A DNA stretch of 64,000 nt, taken from Bin107 sp965221655 (lineage in GTDB: Bacteria; UBA8248). Position 1 is the stretch's first letter, and each line of letters starts with the position of its first letter. The position numbers were made by a program, and so were the translations under genes. Below the pieces are notes generated by a model, which saw only the letters and a program-made list of their open reading frames with translations, was not told where the DNA came from and made no database searches. The stretch is taken from NCBI GenBank assembly GCA_965221655.1, contig OZ244906.1, forward strand, positions 2,170,001 through 2,234,000, given 5' to 3'. This document shows, one piece after another, positions 49,797 to 58,303 of this stretch.

Positions 49797-51710
49797 TCAA
49801 GAACGGGCCGGCGCGGCGGGGCCTGACGCCAGCTTGCGCAGATAGACCTCGAGCACGGCGATGGCCGCAGGCGTTACGCCCGATATGCGGCCGGCCTGCC
49901 CGAGGGTGCGGGGACGCACCTCCTGGAGGCGCTGGCGCACCTCGGCCGAGAGGTGGCTCACTTCGGCGTAGGAGAGGTCCTCAGGTATCCGCACCCTGTC
50001 GGCGGCCCGCAGATGCGAGACCTGCCGATATTCCCGCTCGAAATACTCTTTGTACTTCGCTTCCGCCAATACGTAGCGGCGCGATTCGCCCTCAAGCCCC
50101 TCCCATATTTCCCTAAAGCGGCCCCCGCAGGCCGCGTCGACGCGCTCGACGAGCTCCGGGCCGGCCTCAGGGCGCCTGAGAATATCGCCCAGGGTCGCAG
50201 GCTTACGGAGAGGGCGCGAGCCCGCCGCCTCCATTGCGCTGCGCACGTTCGGCCTGGGGTAGACCATCGTGGCCTCAAGATAATCCAGCGTCGCGCGGGC
50301 GCGGGCCGCGCGGGCCTCAAAGGCGCGCCAGGTTTCCCCGTCCAGCGCACCGAGCCTGCAGCCCAGGGGCATCAGCCGATGATCCGCGTTGTCGTGGCGC
50401 AGCCGGAGCCTGTGCTCGGCACGGCTGGTGAACATCCTGTAGGGCTCAGCGACTCCCTTGGTGACGAGATCGTCAATCAAAACGCCGATGTAGGCCTCCT
50501 CCCGGCCGAGCACCACGGGCGCCTCTCCCCGCACGCGCAGCGCAGCGTTGATGCCCGCCATGATGCCCTGCGCGGCGGCCTCCTCGTAGCCCGTCGTTCC
50601 GTTTATCTGGCCCGCGTGGAACAGCCCCGGCACCTTCTTCGTCATCAGGCTCGCGTCGAGTTCGGTCGGCTCCACGTAGTCGTATTCCACGGCGTAGCCC
50701 GCCCGCATCATCTCGGCGCGTTCCATGCCTCCTATCGTGCGCAACATGCGCATTTGCACGTCCACGGGCAGGCTGGTGGAAAGCCCGTTCACGTATATTT
50801 CACACGTCTCGCGCCCTTCGGGCTCCAGAAAAATCTGGTGCTCGCGCTTGCCCGCAAACCGCATTATCTTATCCTCGATGCTCGGGCAGTAGCGCACGCC
50901 CACGGCGTCTATCTGGCCGTTGTACATCGGGGCGCGCTCGATGTTCTCGCGGATGACGTCGTGCGTCCCGGGGTTCGTGTAGGTGATCCAGCAGGGCATC
51001 TGCTCCTGCGTGAGGGCGGCGGTGCGGCAAGAAAAAGGAACGGGCGGGTCGTCGCCCGGCTGCACGTCGAGGGCGCCGAAATCTATCGACTTCGCATCCA
51101 CCCGGGGCGGGGTTCCCGTTTTCATGCGCCCCAGCGCGAAACCCAGTGCGAGGAGCTGCTCGGTCAGCTCGTTTGCCGCTCCCTCGCCGGCGCGTCCGCC
51201 CTGCACTTTTCTGTCGCCGTAGTGGAGCAGACCCCGCGTGAAGGTGCCCGGCGTGAGAATCACCGCGCGGGCCGCGTACGTCTGCCCGAAGTGATCGACC
51301 AGGCCCGCAACTTCGCCGTCCTGTACCAGCAAGCGCTGCACCATGCCCTGTTTCAGGTGAAGGTTCTCCTGGCGCTCGACCGCGCCCTTCATCCAGACGC
51401 GGTAGGCCTGCTTGTCCGCCTGGGCGCGCAGGGCCTGCACGGCGGGGCCTTTCTTGGTGTTGAGCATCCGAAACTGGATTCCCGTGGCGTCGATGGCGCG
51501 GGCCATCTCGCCTCCCAGTGCGTCCACCTCGCGCACCAGGACGCCCTTGGCCAATCCTCCGATGGCCGGATTGCACGACATGAGGCCCACCGTGTCCAGG
51601 TTCATGGTGAGCATCATGGTGCGCGCGCCCATGCGTGCGGCGGCGAGGGCGGCCTCGCACCCCGCGTGCCCGCCCCCCACGACCACTACGTCATACCGAA
51701 AATCCAACAC
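49797..51710 (-). CDS. mnmG: tRNA uridine-5-carboxymethylaminomethyl modification enzyme, FAD subunit
   Basis: A 637-residue MnmG (GidA), which with MnmE modifies wobble uridines of tRNA. The FAD motif is VVVVGGGHAGCEAALAAARMGARTMMLT near residue 5; then come MSCNPAIGGLAKGVLVREVDALGGEMARAID near 40, GTFTRGLLHYG near 135 and the Cys-containing YCPSIEDKIMRF near 270. GTG at 51710 has GGGAGG 5 nt upstream. Its partner mnmE is on the same strand, 179 nt upstream. The C-terminus contains a helical domain with repeated RPEAGPELV-type segments. Confidence 0.95.
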   Translation of the reverse strand: MLDFRYDVVVVGGGHAGCEAALAAARMGARTMMLTMNLDTVGLMSCNPAIGGLAKGVLVREVDALGGEMARAIDATGIQFRMLNTKKGPAVQALRAQADKQAYRVWMKGAVERQENLHLKQGMVQRLLVQDGEVAGLVDHFGQTYAARAVILTPGTFTRGLLHYGDRKVQGGRAGEGAANELTEQLLALGFALGRMKTGTPPRVDAKSIDFGALDVQPGDDPPVPFSCRTAALTQEQMPCWITYTNPGTHDVIRENIERAPMYNGQIDAVGVRYCPSIEDKIMRFAGKREHQIFLEPEGRETCEIYVNGLSTSLPVDVQMRMLRTIGGMERAEMMRAGYAVEYDYVEPTELDASLMTKKVPGLFHAGQINGTTGYEEAAAQGIMAGINAALRVRGEAPVVLGREEAYIGVLIDDLVTKGVAEPYRMFTSRAEHRLRLRHDNADHRLMPLGCRLGALDGETWRAFEARAARARATLDYLEATMVYPRPNVRSAMEAAGSRPLRKPATLGDILRRPEAGPELVERVDAACGGRFREIWEGLEGESRRYVLAEAKYKEYFEREYRQVSHLRAADRVRIPEDLSYAEVSHLSAEVRQRLQEVRPRTLGQAGRISGVTPAAIAVLEVYLRKLASGPAAPARS

Positions 51711-51889
51711 CAAACCTCCCCAAAAGAACGAAACACATATCAAAAATGCCAAAATATCTAAATTTATGCTTTTTTACCCTTTGCGGCCTGGCGTTTTTGC
51801 TTTTTTCTGCCTTGCGCCGCCGCGCGCGACTGGACAATTCTCCCGGTCGATGAAGCGAAACCCCGGTGGCTTTTTTGTGCTCCCCGCTG
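51711..51889. other. AT-rich mnmE-mnmG intergenic region
   Basis: No gene. The mnmG-proximal half (51711-51810) is markedly AT-rich compared with the surrounding GC-rich DNA, with several T and A runs. This fits a promoter for mnmG, or an insertion or regulatory region. It contains no recognised DnaA-box or parS match. The other half is GC-rich. Confidence 0.5.
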
Positions 51890-53308
51890 TCATTTCCCGA
51901 TACAGAAAGTCGAAAAAATCCTGTCGAGGAGCGCCTGGCCGTAATCCCGGCCCAAAAGCTCGGAAAGGGCAGTCTGCGCCTCGTTGAGGTGCACCGCCAC
52001 GAGCTCGGGGGACATCGACGCCTCCGCACCCGCCCGGGCGCACCCGACGGCCTCGAGACACTTCGTTATCTGTCCGTGGTGACGCTCCCTGGTGAGCATG
52101 GATTGTGCGCCCGAGAGCGCGTCCTCGTTCATGAGAACACGCGCCACCTGCGCGCGCAACCCATCCAGCCCCGCACCCGTGAGGGCAGAGACGAAAACAG
52201 CCCCGTCGGCATCAGGAGCACATGCGCGCAAAAGAGCGAGAGCGTGGTCTCTGCCGCAAGCCGAAATCTTGTCTATCTTGTTGAAAACAAAAATATTGTG
52301 CGCTTCGCCTGGGTGCGCCTCCCGGGCGGCCCAGGCCGTTTCTTCCTCCGCACGGGTGGCATCCACCACCATGAGGCAAAGGTCGGCGTCGCGGGCAGCC
52401 CTGCGGGCGCGGTCCGTTCCCTCGCGCTCGATGGCGTCGCCCGTCTCGCGCAACCCCGCCGTGTCGATGAGCCTGACGGGCGCGCCGCCCATGTCGCAGA
52501 CCTCCTCCACCGTGTCGCGCGTGGTGCCCGGAACCGCACTGGTGATGGCGCGCTCCTCTCCGAGCAGTGCGTTCAGCAACGTGGACTTGCCCGCGTTGGG
52601 CCTGCCGAGTATGGCGACGCGCGCACCCTCGCGCAGAATTTTGCCCGCGCGGTAGCTCTCCAGGAGCCTCCCGAGGGCTTGCTCGATTTCGGCGAACAGC
52701 GCGGCGAGTGCGGCGCTTCCCATCGGCGCGCCCGAAACGGAGGGGCCCGCCCCCGGCTCGAACTCCTCGGGAAAGTCGATGGCCGCCTCGACGTGCGCAC
52801 CCGCCTCCACCACCTTCTCCCACACCGCGTCGAGGGCTGAGGAGAGGCGCCCCTCGAGATGGTGAAGCGCCGCCCTGGCCGCCTTTGCGGTCTGGGCTCC
52901 TACCAGGTCGGCCACGGCCTCGGCCTGCACGAGGTCGATTTTGCCCTCCAGAAAGGCCCGCCTGGTGAATTCGCCGGGGGCCGCGGGCACAGCACCCGCC
53001 TCGCGCGCCAGGCGCAGGAGGGCGGCCACGATGGCCGGGCCGCCGTGGCAGCACATCTCGACCACGTCCTCGCCCGTCGCCGAACGCGGCGCAGGATGGT
53101 AGACGGCCACGCCCTCGTCGAACGCCTCCGCTCCGTCCACGAAGCGGCCCAGCACGGGCCTGTGGCGGGGAAAAGCGCCCCGGGGCCGCCTGGGCGTGAA
53201 GAGCCGCGCGAGAATCGGCAGAGACGCAGGGCCGCTCATACGCACCACGGCGATGGCCCCGCGCCCGGGGGCGGTAGACAGCGCGACTATCGTTTCCCGC
53301 TCGGCCAT
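51890..53308 (-). CDS. mnmE: tRNA modification GTPase MnmE
   Basis: A 472-residue GTPase partner of MnmG. The N-terminal IVALSTAPGRGAIAVVRMSG and the tetrahydrofolate domain lead into the central G domain. Its G1 is ILGRPNAGKSTLLNALLGEERAITS near 232, followed by TTRDTVEEVCDM, G3 LIDTAGLRETGD and G4 FNKIDK. The C-terminus is RIFSTFCIGK, the conserved C-x-G-K end. ATG at 53308 has GGGGAG 4 nt upstream. It lies 179 nt upstream of mnmG on the same strand. Confidence 0.95.
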   Translation of the reverse strand: MAERETIVALSTAPGRGAIAVVRMSGPASLPILARLFTPRRPRGAFPRHRPVLGRFVDGAEAFDEGVAVYHPAPRSATGEDVVEMCCHGGPAIVAALLRLAREAGAVPAAPGEFTRRAFLEGKIDLVQAEAVADLVGAQTAKAARAALHHLEGRLSSALDAVWEKVVEAGAHVEAAIDFPEEFEPGAGPSVSGAPMGSAALAALFAEIEQALGRLLESYRAGKILREGARVAILGRPNAGKSTLLNALLGEERAITSAVPGTTRDTVEEVCDMGGAPVRLIDTAGLRETGDAIEREGTDRARRAARDADLCLMVVDATRAEEETAWAAREAHPGEAHNIFVFNKIDKISACGRDHALALLRACAPDADGAVFVSALTGAGLDGLRAQVARVLMNEDALSGAQSMLTRERHHGQITKCLEAVGCARAGAEASMSPELVAVHLNEAQTALSELLGRDYGQALLDRIFSTFCIGK

Positions 53309-53537
53309 GGCGTCTCCCCAAACGAACGCGCGCTTGCGTGCGCGCCCAGAGAAGATCGCAAATCGAGCGGGCGCGATCAACGCGGGAAAGCAGATTCGCA
53401 CGCCCATCCCCGCAGGTTTCTCCACCGACCCGCCGGGGGTGCTGCAATCCGCTCCGTGCGGGCGATTCCGCAAGCGCCGCCCCCCGACGCCTGTGCTACC
53501 ATCTCCACGTTCTCTCCAACGCCCGGAAGCGAGCGCC

Positions 53538-54569
53538 ATGTCCGAGATCAGATACGACCCGCACCGCGGTGAATGGACGCTCATCGCCCCTGGCAGGCGC
53601 GCGCGCCCGCGTCCCGCCCACCACGGCGACGCCACACCGAAAGACGAAGACCCCGCGTGCCCGTTTTGCCCCGGCAACGAAAGCGCAACCCCGCCTGAAG
53701 TCGCGGCCCTGCGGGATGCGGACAGCCTGCCGAACGCGCCCGGCTGGCGGGCGCGCTGCGTGCCGAACAAATACCCCGCCGTCGGGAGCACCGCACCGCA
53801 ACCCGCAGGCGGCGACGTCTTCGTTTCCCTTGCGGGCGGGGGGCGGCACGAGGTGCTCATCGATTCCGCCCACCACACGAGAGGGCTGGCGGATTTGAGC
53901 GATGCGCACGCGGGCGAAGTGCTGGGCTTGCTGCAAGAGCGCGCCCGGGCGATGGCGCGCGACGCGCACATCCGCTTCGTCTGCGCCTTCAAGAACCACG
54001 GCGCGCGGGCGGGGGCGTCGCTTCTCCACTCGCATTTTCAGATTCTCGGCCTGCCCGTGGCGCCGGGAGTGGTGACGCGGAAGGGCGAAAACGAGCGGAC
54101 CTTTTTCTCCGAGCGAAAAGTGGCGCTTCTGGACCACACCACCGGGGAGGAGATAAAGGCCGGCGCACGCCTCGTGGAGGCGGGAGAAGAGGGCGCTGTC
54201 GTCTTTTGTCCGTGGGGGTCGCGCCTGCCCTGGCTCGTGCAGATCTCCCCCTGGCCGACGGAGGCCGCCTTCACGCAGACAAGCACGGACGCCCTCGCCG
54301 CGGTGGGCGGGGCGCTCGCGCGGACGCTGCGCCGCTACAAGAGGCTGCTCGCCGACCCGCCCGTGAACGTCTCTTTTCTGATGGCGGCGCGCGAAGAGGA
54401 GGCGCGCGCGCATCGCTGGCATCTGGAGGTTTTTCCGCGCTTAACGCCCCTGGCCGGCCTGGAGACCGGCCTCGGTACCTACGTCAACGAGGTTCCCCCC
54501 GAGCGGGCCGCGGAGGAGTTGCGGGGTGCGGACGCGGCCTTTGCGCCCCAAGAGGAGAATACACGATGA
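53538..54569 (+). CDS. galT: Galactose-1-phosphate uridylyltransferase family protein
   Basis: A 343-residue GalT-family nucleotidyltransferase. It begins EIRYDPHRGEWTLIAPGRRARP, then the Zn motif CPFCPGNE near 42, VPNKYPAV near 71, FKNHGARAGASLLHSHFQILGLP near 160 (HxHxQ active-site triad), and RAHRWHLEVFPRLTPLAGLETGLGTYVN near 290. The order of motifs is that of GalT, though Zn-less branches act on other nucleotides. ATG at 53538 follows GGAAGCGAG. It overlaps capA by 4 nt, so the two are translationally coupled. Confidence 0.82.
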   Translation: MSEIRYDPHRGEWTLIAPGRRARPRPAHHGDATPKDEDPACPFCPGNESATPPEVAALRDADSLPNAPGWRARCVPNKYPAVGSTAPQPAGGDVFVSLAGGGRHEVLIDSAHHTRGLADLSDAHAGEVLGLLQERARAMARDAHIRFVCAFKNHGARAGASLLHSHFQILGLPVAPGVVTRKGENERTFFSERKVALLDHTTGEEIKAGARLVEAGEEGAVVFCPWGSRLPWLVQISPWPTEAAFTQTSTDALAAVGGALARTLRRYKRLLADPPVNVSFLMAAREEEARAHRWHLEVFPRLTPLAGLETGLGTYVNEVPPERAAEELRGADAAFAPQEENTR

Positions 54570-55603
54570 GTGAGGCTTGTTTTCTCACCGGCGGCGACGT
54601 GGCCCCGGACAGACGCTCGGCCAAAGGCATGTTCGGCGCGGCGGCGCGGTTGTTGCGCGCGGCGGATTTCTCGTTCTTAAACCTCGAGAACGCACTCTCC
54701 GACCGTGGTGCGCTCATGAAGGGAAAGGCGCTCTGGCACAGGGGCTCTCCCGCGATGGTCGAGGGGCTGGTCGAGGCGGGCCTCGACGCTGCGGCAATCG
54801 CAAACAACCACGTACTCGACTTCGGCGTTCCCTCGCTCGCGCAAACCATGGAGACGCTCGAGCGCGCCTCCATCCCCTTTACGGGCGGGGGAATGAGCCT
54901 GCGCGAGGCGGCAACCCCCGTCGTGAAAGACTGCGGCGGTCTGAAAGTGGGCCTGCTCGCCTACTCCACCACGCTGCCCCAGGGGCACGCGGCGGGGCCG
55001 CGCGAGCCCGGTGTGAACCCCCTGCGCGTCAAGACGGCCTATACGCCGCTCCGCAACCCCGAGGAGTATCCGGCGTCGGAGATGATTGTCCACTCCTGGG
55101 CGGTGACCGAGGATCTCGCGCGCATGAAGCGCGAGGTGCGCAGGCTCGCGCGCAGGGTCGACCTCGTCTTCGTTTATGTGCATTGGGGAGCAAGCATGCG
55201 CCACGAGGCACACGACCACCAGCGCGAGATCGGGCGTGCGGCCATCGACGCGGGCGCGTGCGCCGTCTTCGGCGGGCACCAACACGTGCTCTCGGCAATC
55301 GAGTTCTACAAGGGCAGCCCCATCGTCCACTGCACGGGGAACCTCATCTTCGACGAGGTCGAGTCGTTCTTTACCGAGGCGACGCTTCAGACGTTCCTGC
55401 TGGGCGGGCGCATGGACGAGCGCGGCCTGCACGACCTCTACCTCGTCCCCTGCCGCTGCGGGGTGGACGGCCCGGTGCGCGTGCTCTCCCCCCGGCGCGG
55501 GGAGGGCCGCGATATCGTCTCCATGGTGCGGAAGCTCTCCGCCCCCTACGGGGCGCAGGTGGAACTCAGGGACGGAGAGGTGGCCGTCTCCCCGCGCGCG
55601 TGA
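54566..55603 (+). CDS. CapA family (metallophosphatase-fold) protein
   Basis: A 345-residue protein with the CapA-like calcineurin-type fold. It has FLTGGDVAPDR at the start, FLNLENALSDRG near 36, AIANNHVLDFG near 77, FVYVHWGASMRHEAHDHQREIGRAAIDAGACAVFGGHQHV near 200-238, and IVHCTGNLIFDEV near 251. The Asp/His/Asn positions support a metal site. CapA proteins are linked to polyglutamate capsule synthesis, but many members are not. It overlaps the GalT-family gene, so a sugar or capsule role is possible; this is inference. Confidence 0.85.
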   Translation: MSEACFLTGGDVAPDRRSAKGMFGAAARLLRAADFSFLNLENALSDRGALMKGKALWHRGSPAMVEGLVEAGLDAAAIANNHVLDFGVPSLAQTMETLERASIPFTGGGMSLREAATPVVKDCGGLKVGLLAYSTTLPQGHAAGPREPGVNPLRVKTAYTPLRNPEEYPASEMIVHSWAVTEDLARMKREVRRLARRVDLVFVYVHWGASMRHEAHDHQREIGRAAIDAGACAVFGGHQHVLSAIEFYKGSPIVHCTGNLIFDEVESFFTEATLQTFLLGGRMDERGLHDLYLVPCRCGVDGPVRVLSPRRGEGRDIVSMVRKLSAPYGAQVELRDGEVAVSPRA

Positions 55604-55624
55604 GGGGCGCGTCGGGGCAAGGGC

Positions 55625-56026
55625 CTACAACGCGCTCTCGAGCAGCTTCTTGATGCGCGCCTGCTTCAAATCACCGACTGAGTGCCCCACCTTGCGCGCA
55701 CCTTTGAAGACGACGATGGTCGACTGCCACCTCAGGCCATGTGTGGTGAGAAACTCCTTGTCGGCCGCAAAATCCGCCCGCATGGCGAGAGCGCCACGAA
55801 ACTTCTCGTCCTGAATTATTGCTTCGAGAAGCGGCACCTGCCGCTTGCAGGTCCCTCACCACTCCGCGTGGACGTGGACGAATATCGTCTTGCCCTGTTT
55901 CTGGGCACTGGAGAACGCCTTTGCATCGTAGGCACTCCAGCGCTCCTGCGCGGACGCAACCGACGCAAGGCCAAGAGCTGCCGCGAGAACCATGACGGAA
56001 AATGCGGGCCGCAAGAGACGTTGCAT
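55625..56026 (-). CDS. Secreted thioredoxin-fold selenoprotein (UGTC)
   Basis: A 133-residue thioredoxin-like protein. A signal peptide (VMVLAAALGLASVASAQ) is at about residues 11-27. The beta strand KTIFVHVHAEW leads directly into codon 57, TGA at 55856-55858, followed by GTC: HAEW-U-G-T-C-KRQVPLL. This replaces the CxxC motif by UxxC, a known kind of selenoprotein. The frame continues EAIIQDEKFRGALAMRADF and GLRWQSTIVVFKG to the stop at 55625. The cis-Pro expected before the third strand is missing (QSTIVVF), an additional family feature. ATG at 56026 has AGAGGAG upstream. Reading it as a TGA-terminated fragment makes no sense for either half. Confidence 0.87.
55829..55846 (-). promoter_or_regulatory. 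SECIS-like hairpin of the secreted thioredoxin
   Basis: Ten nt after the TGA, AAGCGGC and GCCGCTT pair perfectly (7 bp) around an AGGT loop; G is the second loop base and the loop lies 17-20 nt from UGA. This fits bacterial SECIS rules. Confidence 0.65.
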
Positions 56027-56094
56027 GGCGAGGCTCCTCTTGTGAGACGTATCGGGCGGCTTTGCCGCCGGTTCCCCGGGCTGCGGGCGCCGCT

Positions 56095-56853
56095 TCAGTG
56101 TACGTACTGGCCGCCGTTCACGTCGATGGTCGCGCCCGTAACGTAGCCCGACCCCGGGGTCGAGAAATACCAAATCGCGTCGGCGACGTCCTCGGGCAGC
56201 CCGCCGAAGCCCACGGGCAGGCTCTCCACTATCGCCGGCACGCGCTCCTGGTGCACCAGGTGAAAGCGTTTGGTGAGGGTAACGCCCGGAGCCACGGCGT
56301 TCACGGTGATGCCGTGGGGGGCGAGCTCCACCGCGAGCCTGCGGGTGAAGCCCTGCATCGCTGATTTGGCCGCGCTGTAGGCGAGCGAGACGTTCGCCAG
56401 CGCATCGCGCGCGGAGATGGACGACACGTTCACGATGCGGCCGTAGCCCGCCTTTTTCATCGGGGTCGCCGCCGCGCGGCTCGCGAGGTAGCAACTCGTG
56501 AGATTCCAGTCCATAATCTTCGCCCACTCCGCTTCGTCCAGCTCCTCGATGGGCGGCACCTCGACGAAACCGCCCGCGCAGTTCACGAGAACGTCGAGGC
56601 GCCCCCAGGCGTCGAGCACGCGTCCGAACAGACCCTCCACGTCCGCGCTGCGCGCGGCGTCTCCCTGCACGTAGACGGCCTCGCCGTGCGCACGAACCCG
56701 TGCGAGGGCAGCCTCCCCGCGTTCGGGGTCGCGCCCGGTGATAGCCACTCTCGCGCCCTCCTCGGCGAAGCGTACGGCCGCAGCCAGCCCGATGCCGTCG
56801 GTAGCGCCCGTCACGATGGCGACGTGGCCGCGGATAGAGGATCGCTCGTGCAC
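56095..56853 (-). CDS. Short-chain dehydrogenase (copy 2 of a tandem pair)
   Basis: A 252-residue SDR oxidoreductase. The coenzyme motif is VTGATDGIGLAAAVRF near residue 15; DVLVNCAGGF near 91, VNVSSISARDALANVSLAYSAAKSAM near 140-165 and ITVNAVAPGVTL near 185 complete the classical set. The catalytic Ser-Tyr-Lys are in SSISAR, YSAAK. It ends GYVTGATIDVNGGQY, the FabG-type end. It has about 10 nt to the next upstream copy. The substrate is unknown. Confidence 0.88.
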   Translation of the reverse strand: MHERSSIRGHVAIVTGATDGIGLAAAVRFAEEGARVAITGRDPERGEAALARVRAHGEAVYVQGDAARSADVEGLFGRVLDAWGRLDVLVNCAGGFVEVPPIEELDEAEWAKIMDWNLTSCYLASRAAATPMKKAGYGRIVNVSSISARDALANVSLAYSAAKSAMQGFTRRLAVELAPHGITVNAVAPGVTLTKRFHLVHQERVPAIVESLPVGFGGLPEDVADAIWYFSTPGSGYVTGATIDVNGGQYVH

Positions 56854-56863
56854 GAAAGCCTCC

Positions 56864-57625
56864 CTACTGCGTGTACCTGCCGCCGTTTACGTCGAGCGTA
56901 ACGCCCGTCACGTAGCGGGCCGCGGGCCGCGCGAGATACCACACGGCGTCGGCGATGTCGGCGGCCTCGGCCACGCGGCCCAGGGGAATCTTGGAGACGA
57001 TTTCGGGCAGCCTGTCCTTGTGGAGCGCGGCGACGCGCGGCGAGAGGACGACGCTCGGCGCGACCGTGTTCACGGTGATGCCGTGGGGCGCAAGCTCCAC
57101 CGCCAGGCGCCTGCCCAGACCGAAAAGGCCCGCCTTGGCCGCGCTGTAGGCAAGGCCCGTCTCGAGAATGCCGTCGCGACCAGATAGCGAGGAGACGTTG
57201 ACGATGCGGCCGTAGCCCGCCTTCTTCATGGGGGCGACCGCCGCGCGCGCGCAGAGGTAAGCGCTCTTGAGGTTTAAGTCCACCAGAGCGCGCCACTGCG
57301 CTTCGTCCAGGCGTTCCACGTCCGGGTTGTCCACGAACCCGCCCGCGCAGTTCACGAGAACGTCGAGGCGCCCCCAGAGGCGAAGCGTCTCGCTCGTGGC
57401 CGAGGCTACGTCTGCGGCGGAGGTGGCGTCCGTCTTGAGGAAGCACACTTCGCCGCCCGCCGCGCACAGTCTTTGCGCGACCGATTGGCCGGCATCTTCG
57501 TCCAGATCGAGCAAGGCGACGCGCGCGCCCTCCAAGGAGAGGCGCTCGACGATTGCCTCGCCTATCCCCGCGGCACCCGCCGTAACGACCGCCGCGTGCC
57601 CCCGAATGGAGGATGCCTCGTTCAT
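56864..57625 (-). CDS. Short-chain dehydrogenase (copy 1 of a tandem pair)
   Basis: A 253-residue SDR. The coenzyme motif is VTAGAAGIGEAIVERL near 15, an unusual TAGAAGIG in place of TGGxxGIG. DVLVNCAGGFVDN near 91, VNVSSLSGRDGILETGLAYSAAKAGL near 140 and ARYVTGVTLDVNGGRYTQ at the end are shared with copy 2. The two copies clearly stem from one duplication (identical NCAGGF, PMKKAGYGRIVNVSS and AVELAPHGITVN blocks) but differ at the substrate loop, so different substrates are likely. Confidence 0.88.
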   Translation of the reverse strand: MNEASSIRGHAAVVTAGAAGIGEAIVERLSLEGARVALLDLDEDAGQSVAQRLCAAGGEVCFLKTDATSAADVASATSETLRLWGRLDVLVNCAGGFVDNPDVERLDEAQWRALVDLNLKSAYLCARAAVAPMKKAGYGRIVNVSSLSGRDGILETGLAYSAAKAGLFGLGRRLAVELAPHGITVNTVAPSVVLSPRVAALHKDRLPEIVSKIPLGRVAEAADIADAVWYLARPAARYVTGVTLDVNGGRYTQ

Positions 57626-57691
57626 TTCGCTCCCCGACGCTCCTGGTCCAAGCCGCGCCGTGCGCGCAGGAGAAAGGTGACCGACAACATA

Positions 57692-58303
57692 TCACCCCGC
57701 ACCCGGCGCCCGCCAGTCCGCGCGGGCCGTGGCGAAATAGGTGTTGCCGTCAAAATCGCTCCAGCCCGCTTCGCGAAAGCTTGTCTCGCGCAGCAAGGCC
57801 ACCAACTCTCCGGGCCGAAACCGCGCCCGCAGGGGCGGCCCCATATCCATCGGCTTTTTGTGCCACTCGACGAGGACGAGGGTGGCGCCTTCTTTCATCG
57901 CACGGCGCGTCTCGCGCAAAAGCGGCTCCGCGCTCTCCAGGGCGTGCACGACGAAGGCGATGAGGGCAAAATCCGCACACCGATCGGGAAACGGAACCTG
58001 CGGACTCGCGGAGCGCACCGCCGTCAGGTTCGCACAGCCGCGCTCTTTCGCCAGCGCACGCAACTCGCGCACCATGACGGGCGAGACGTCGCAGGCGAGC
58101 ACGCGCCCTTGCTTGCCGACGATGCGGCAGGCGGGAATCGAAAAGTAGCCCGGGCCGCAACCCACGTCCAAAAAGGTCATGCCGCGCCCAAGGCCCAGCG
58201 CGCGCAGCGTCTTTGTCGGGGGCATGGCCCGGCGCCTGCCGCGGGTGAGGAGAAGGCTCCGGTTGCGGACGGGGAACGTCCACGCCTCGCGCGTTTCGCT
58301 CAA
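57692..58303 (-). CDS. Class I SAM-dependent methyltransferase
   Basis: A 203-residue Rossmann-fold methyltransferase. The SAM motif is MTFLDVGCGPGYFSIPACRIVG near residue 40, followed by VLACDVSPVMVRELRALAKERG near 66, DFALIAFVVHALES near 107, and ATLVLVEWHKKPMDMGPP near 135. TTG at 58303 is the likely start because it overlaps the TGA of the upstream FliG/MotA-like gene (TTGA) with GAGG before it. The substrate is unknown; similar short proteins are often ubiquinone/arsenite-type methyltransferases. Confidence 0.82.
   Translation of the reverse strand: MSETREAWTFPVRNRSLLLTRGRRRAMPPTKTLRALGLGRGMTFLDVGCGPGYFSIPACRIVGKQGRVLACDVSPVMVRELRALAKERGCANLTAVRSASPQVPFPDRCADFALIAFVVHALESAEPLLRETRRAMKEGATLVLVEWHKKPMDMGPPLRARFRPGELVALLRETSFREAGWSDFDGNTYFATARADWRAPGAG

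Noticed and set aside
55856..56527. 223-aa open frame ending in HAEW
   Set aside because: Only its last 56 codons belong to a gene (signal peptide start at 56026); the rest is antisense shadow of the SDR region.
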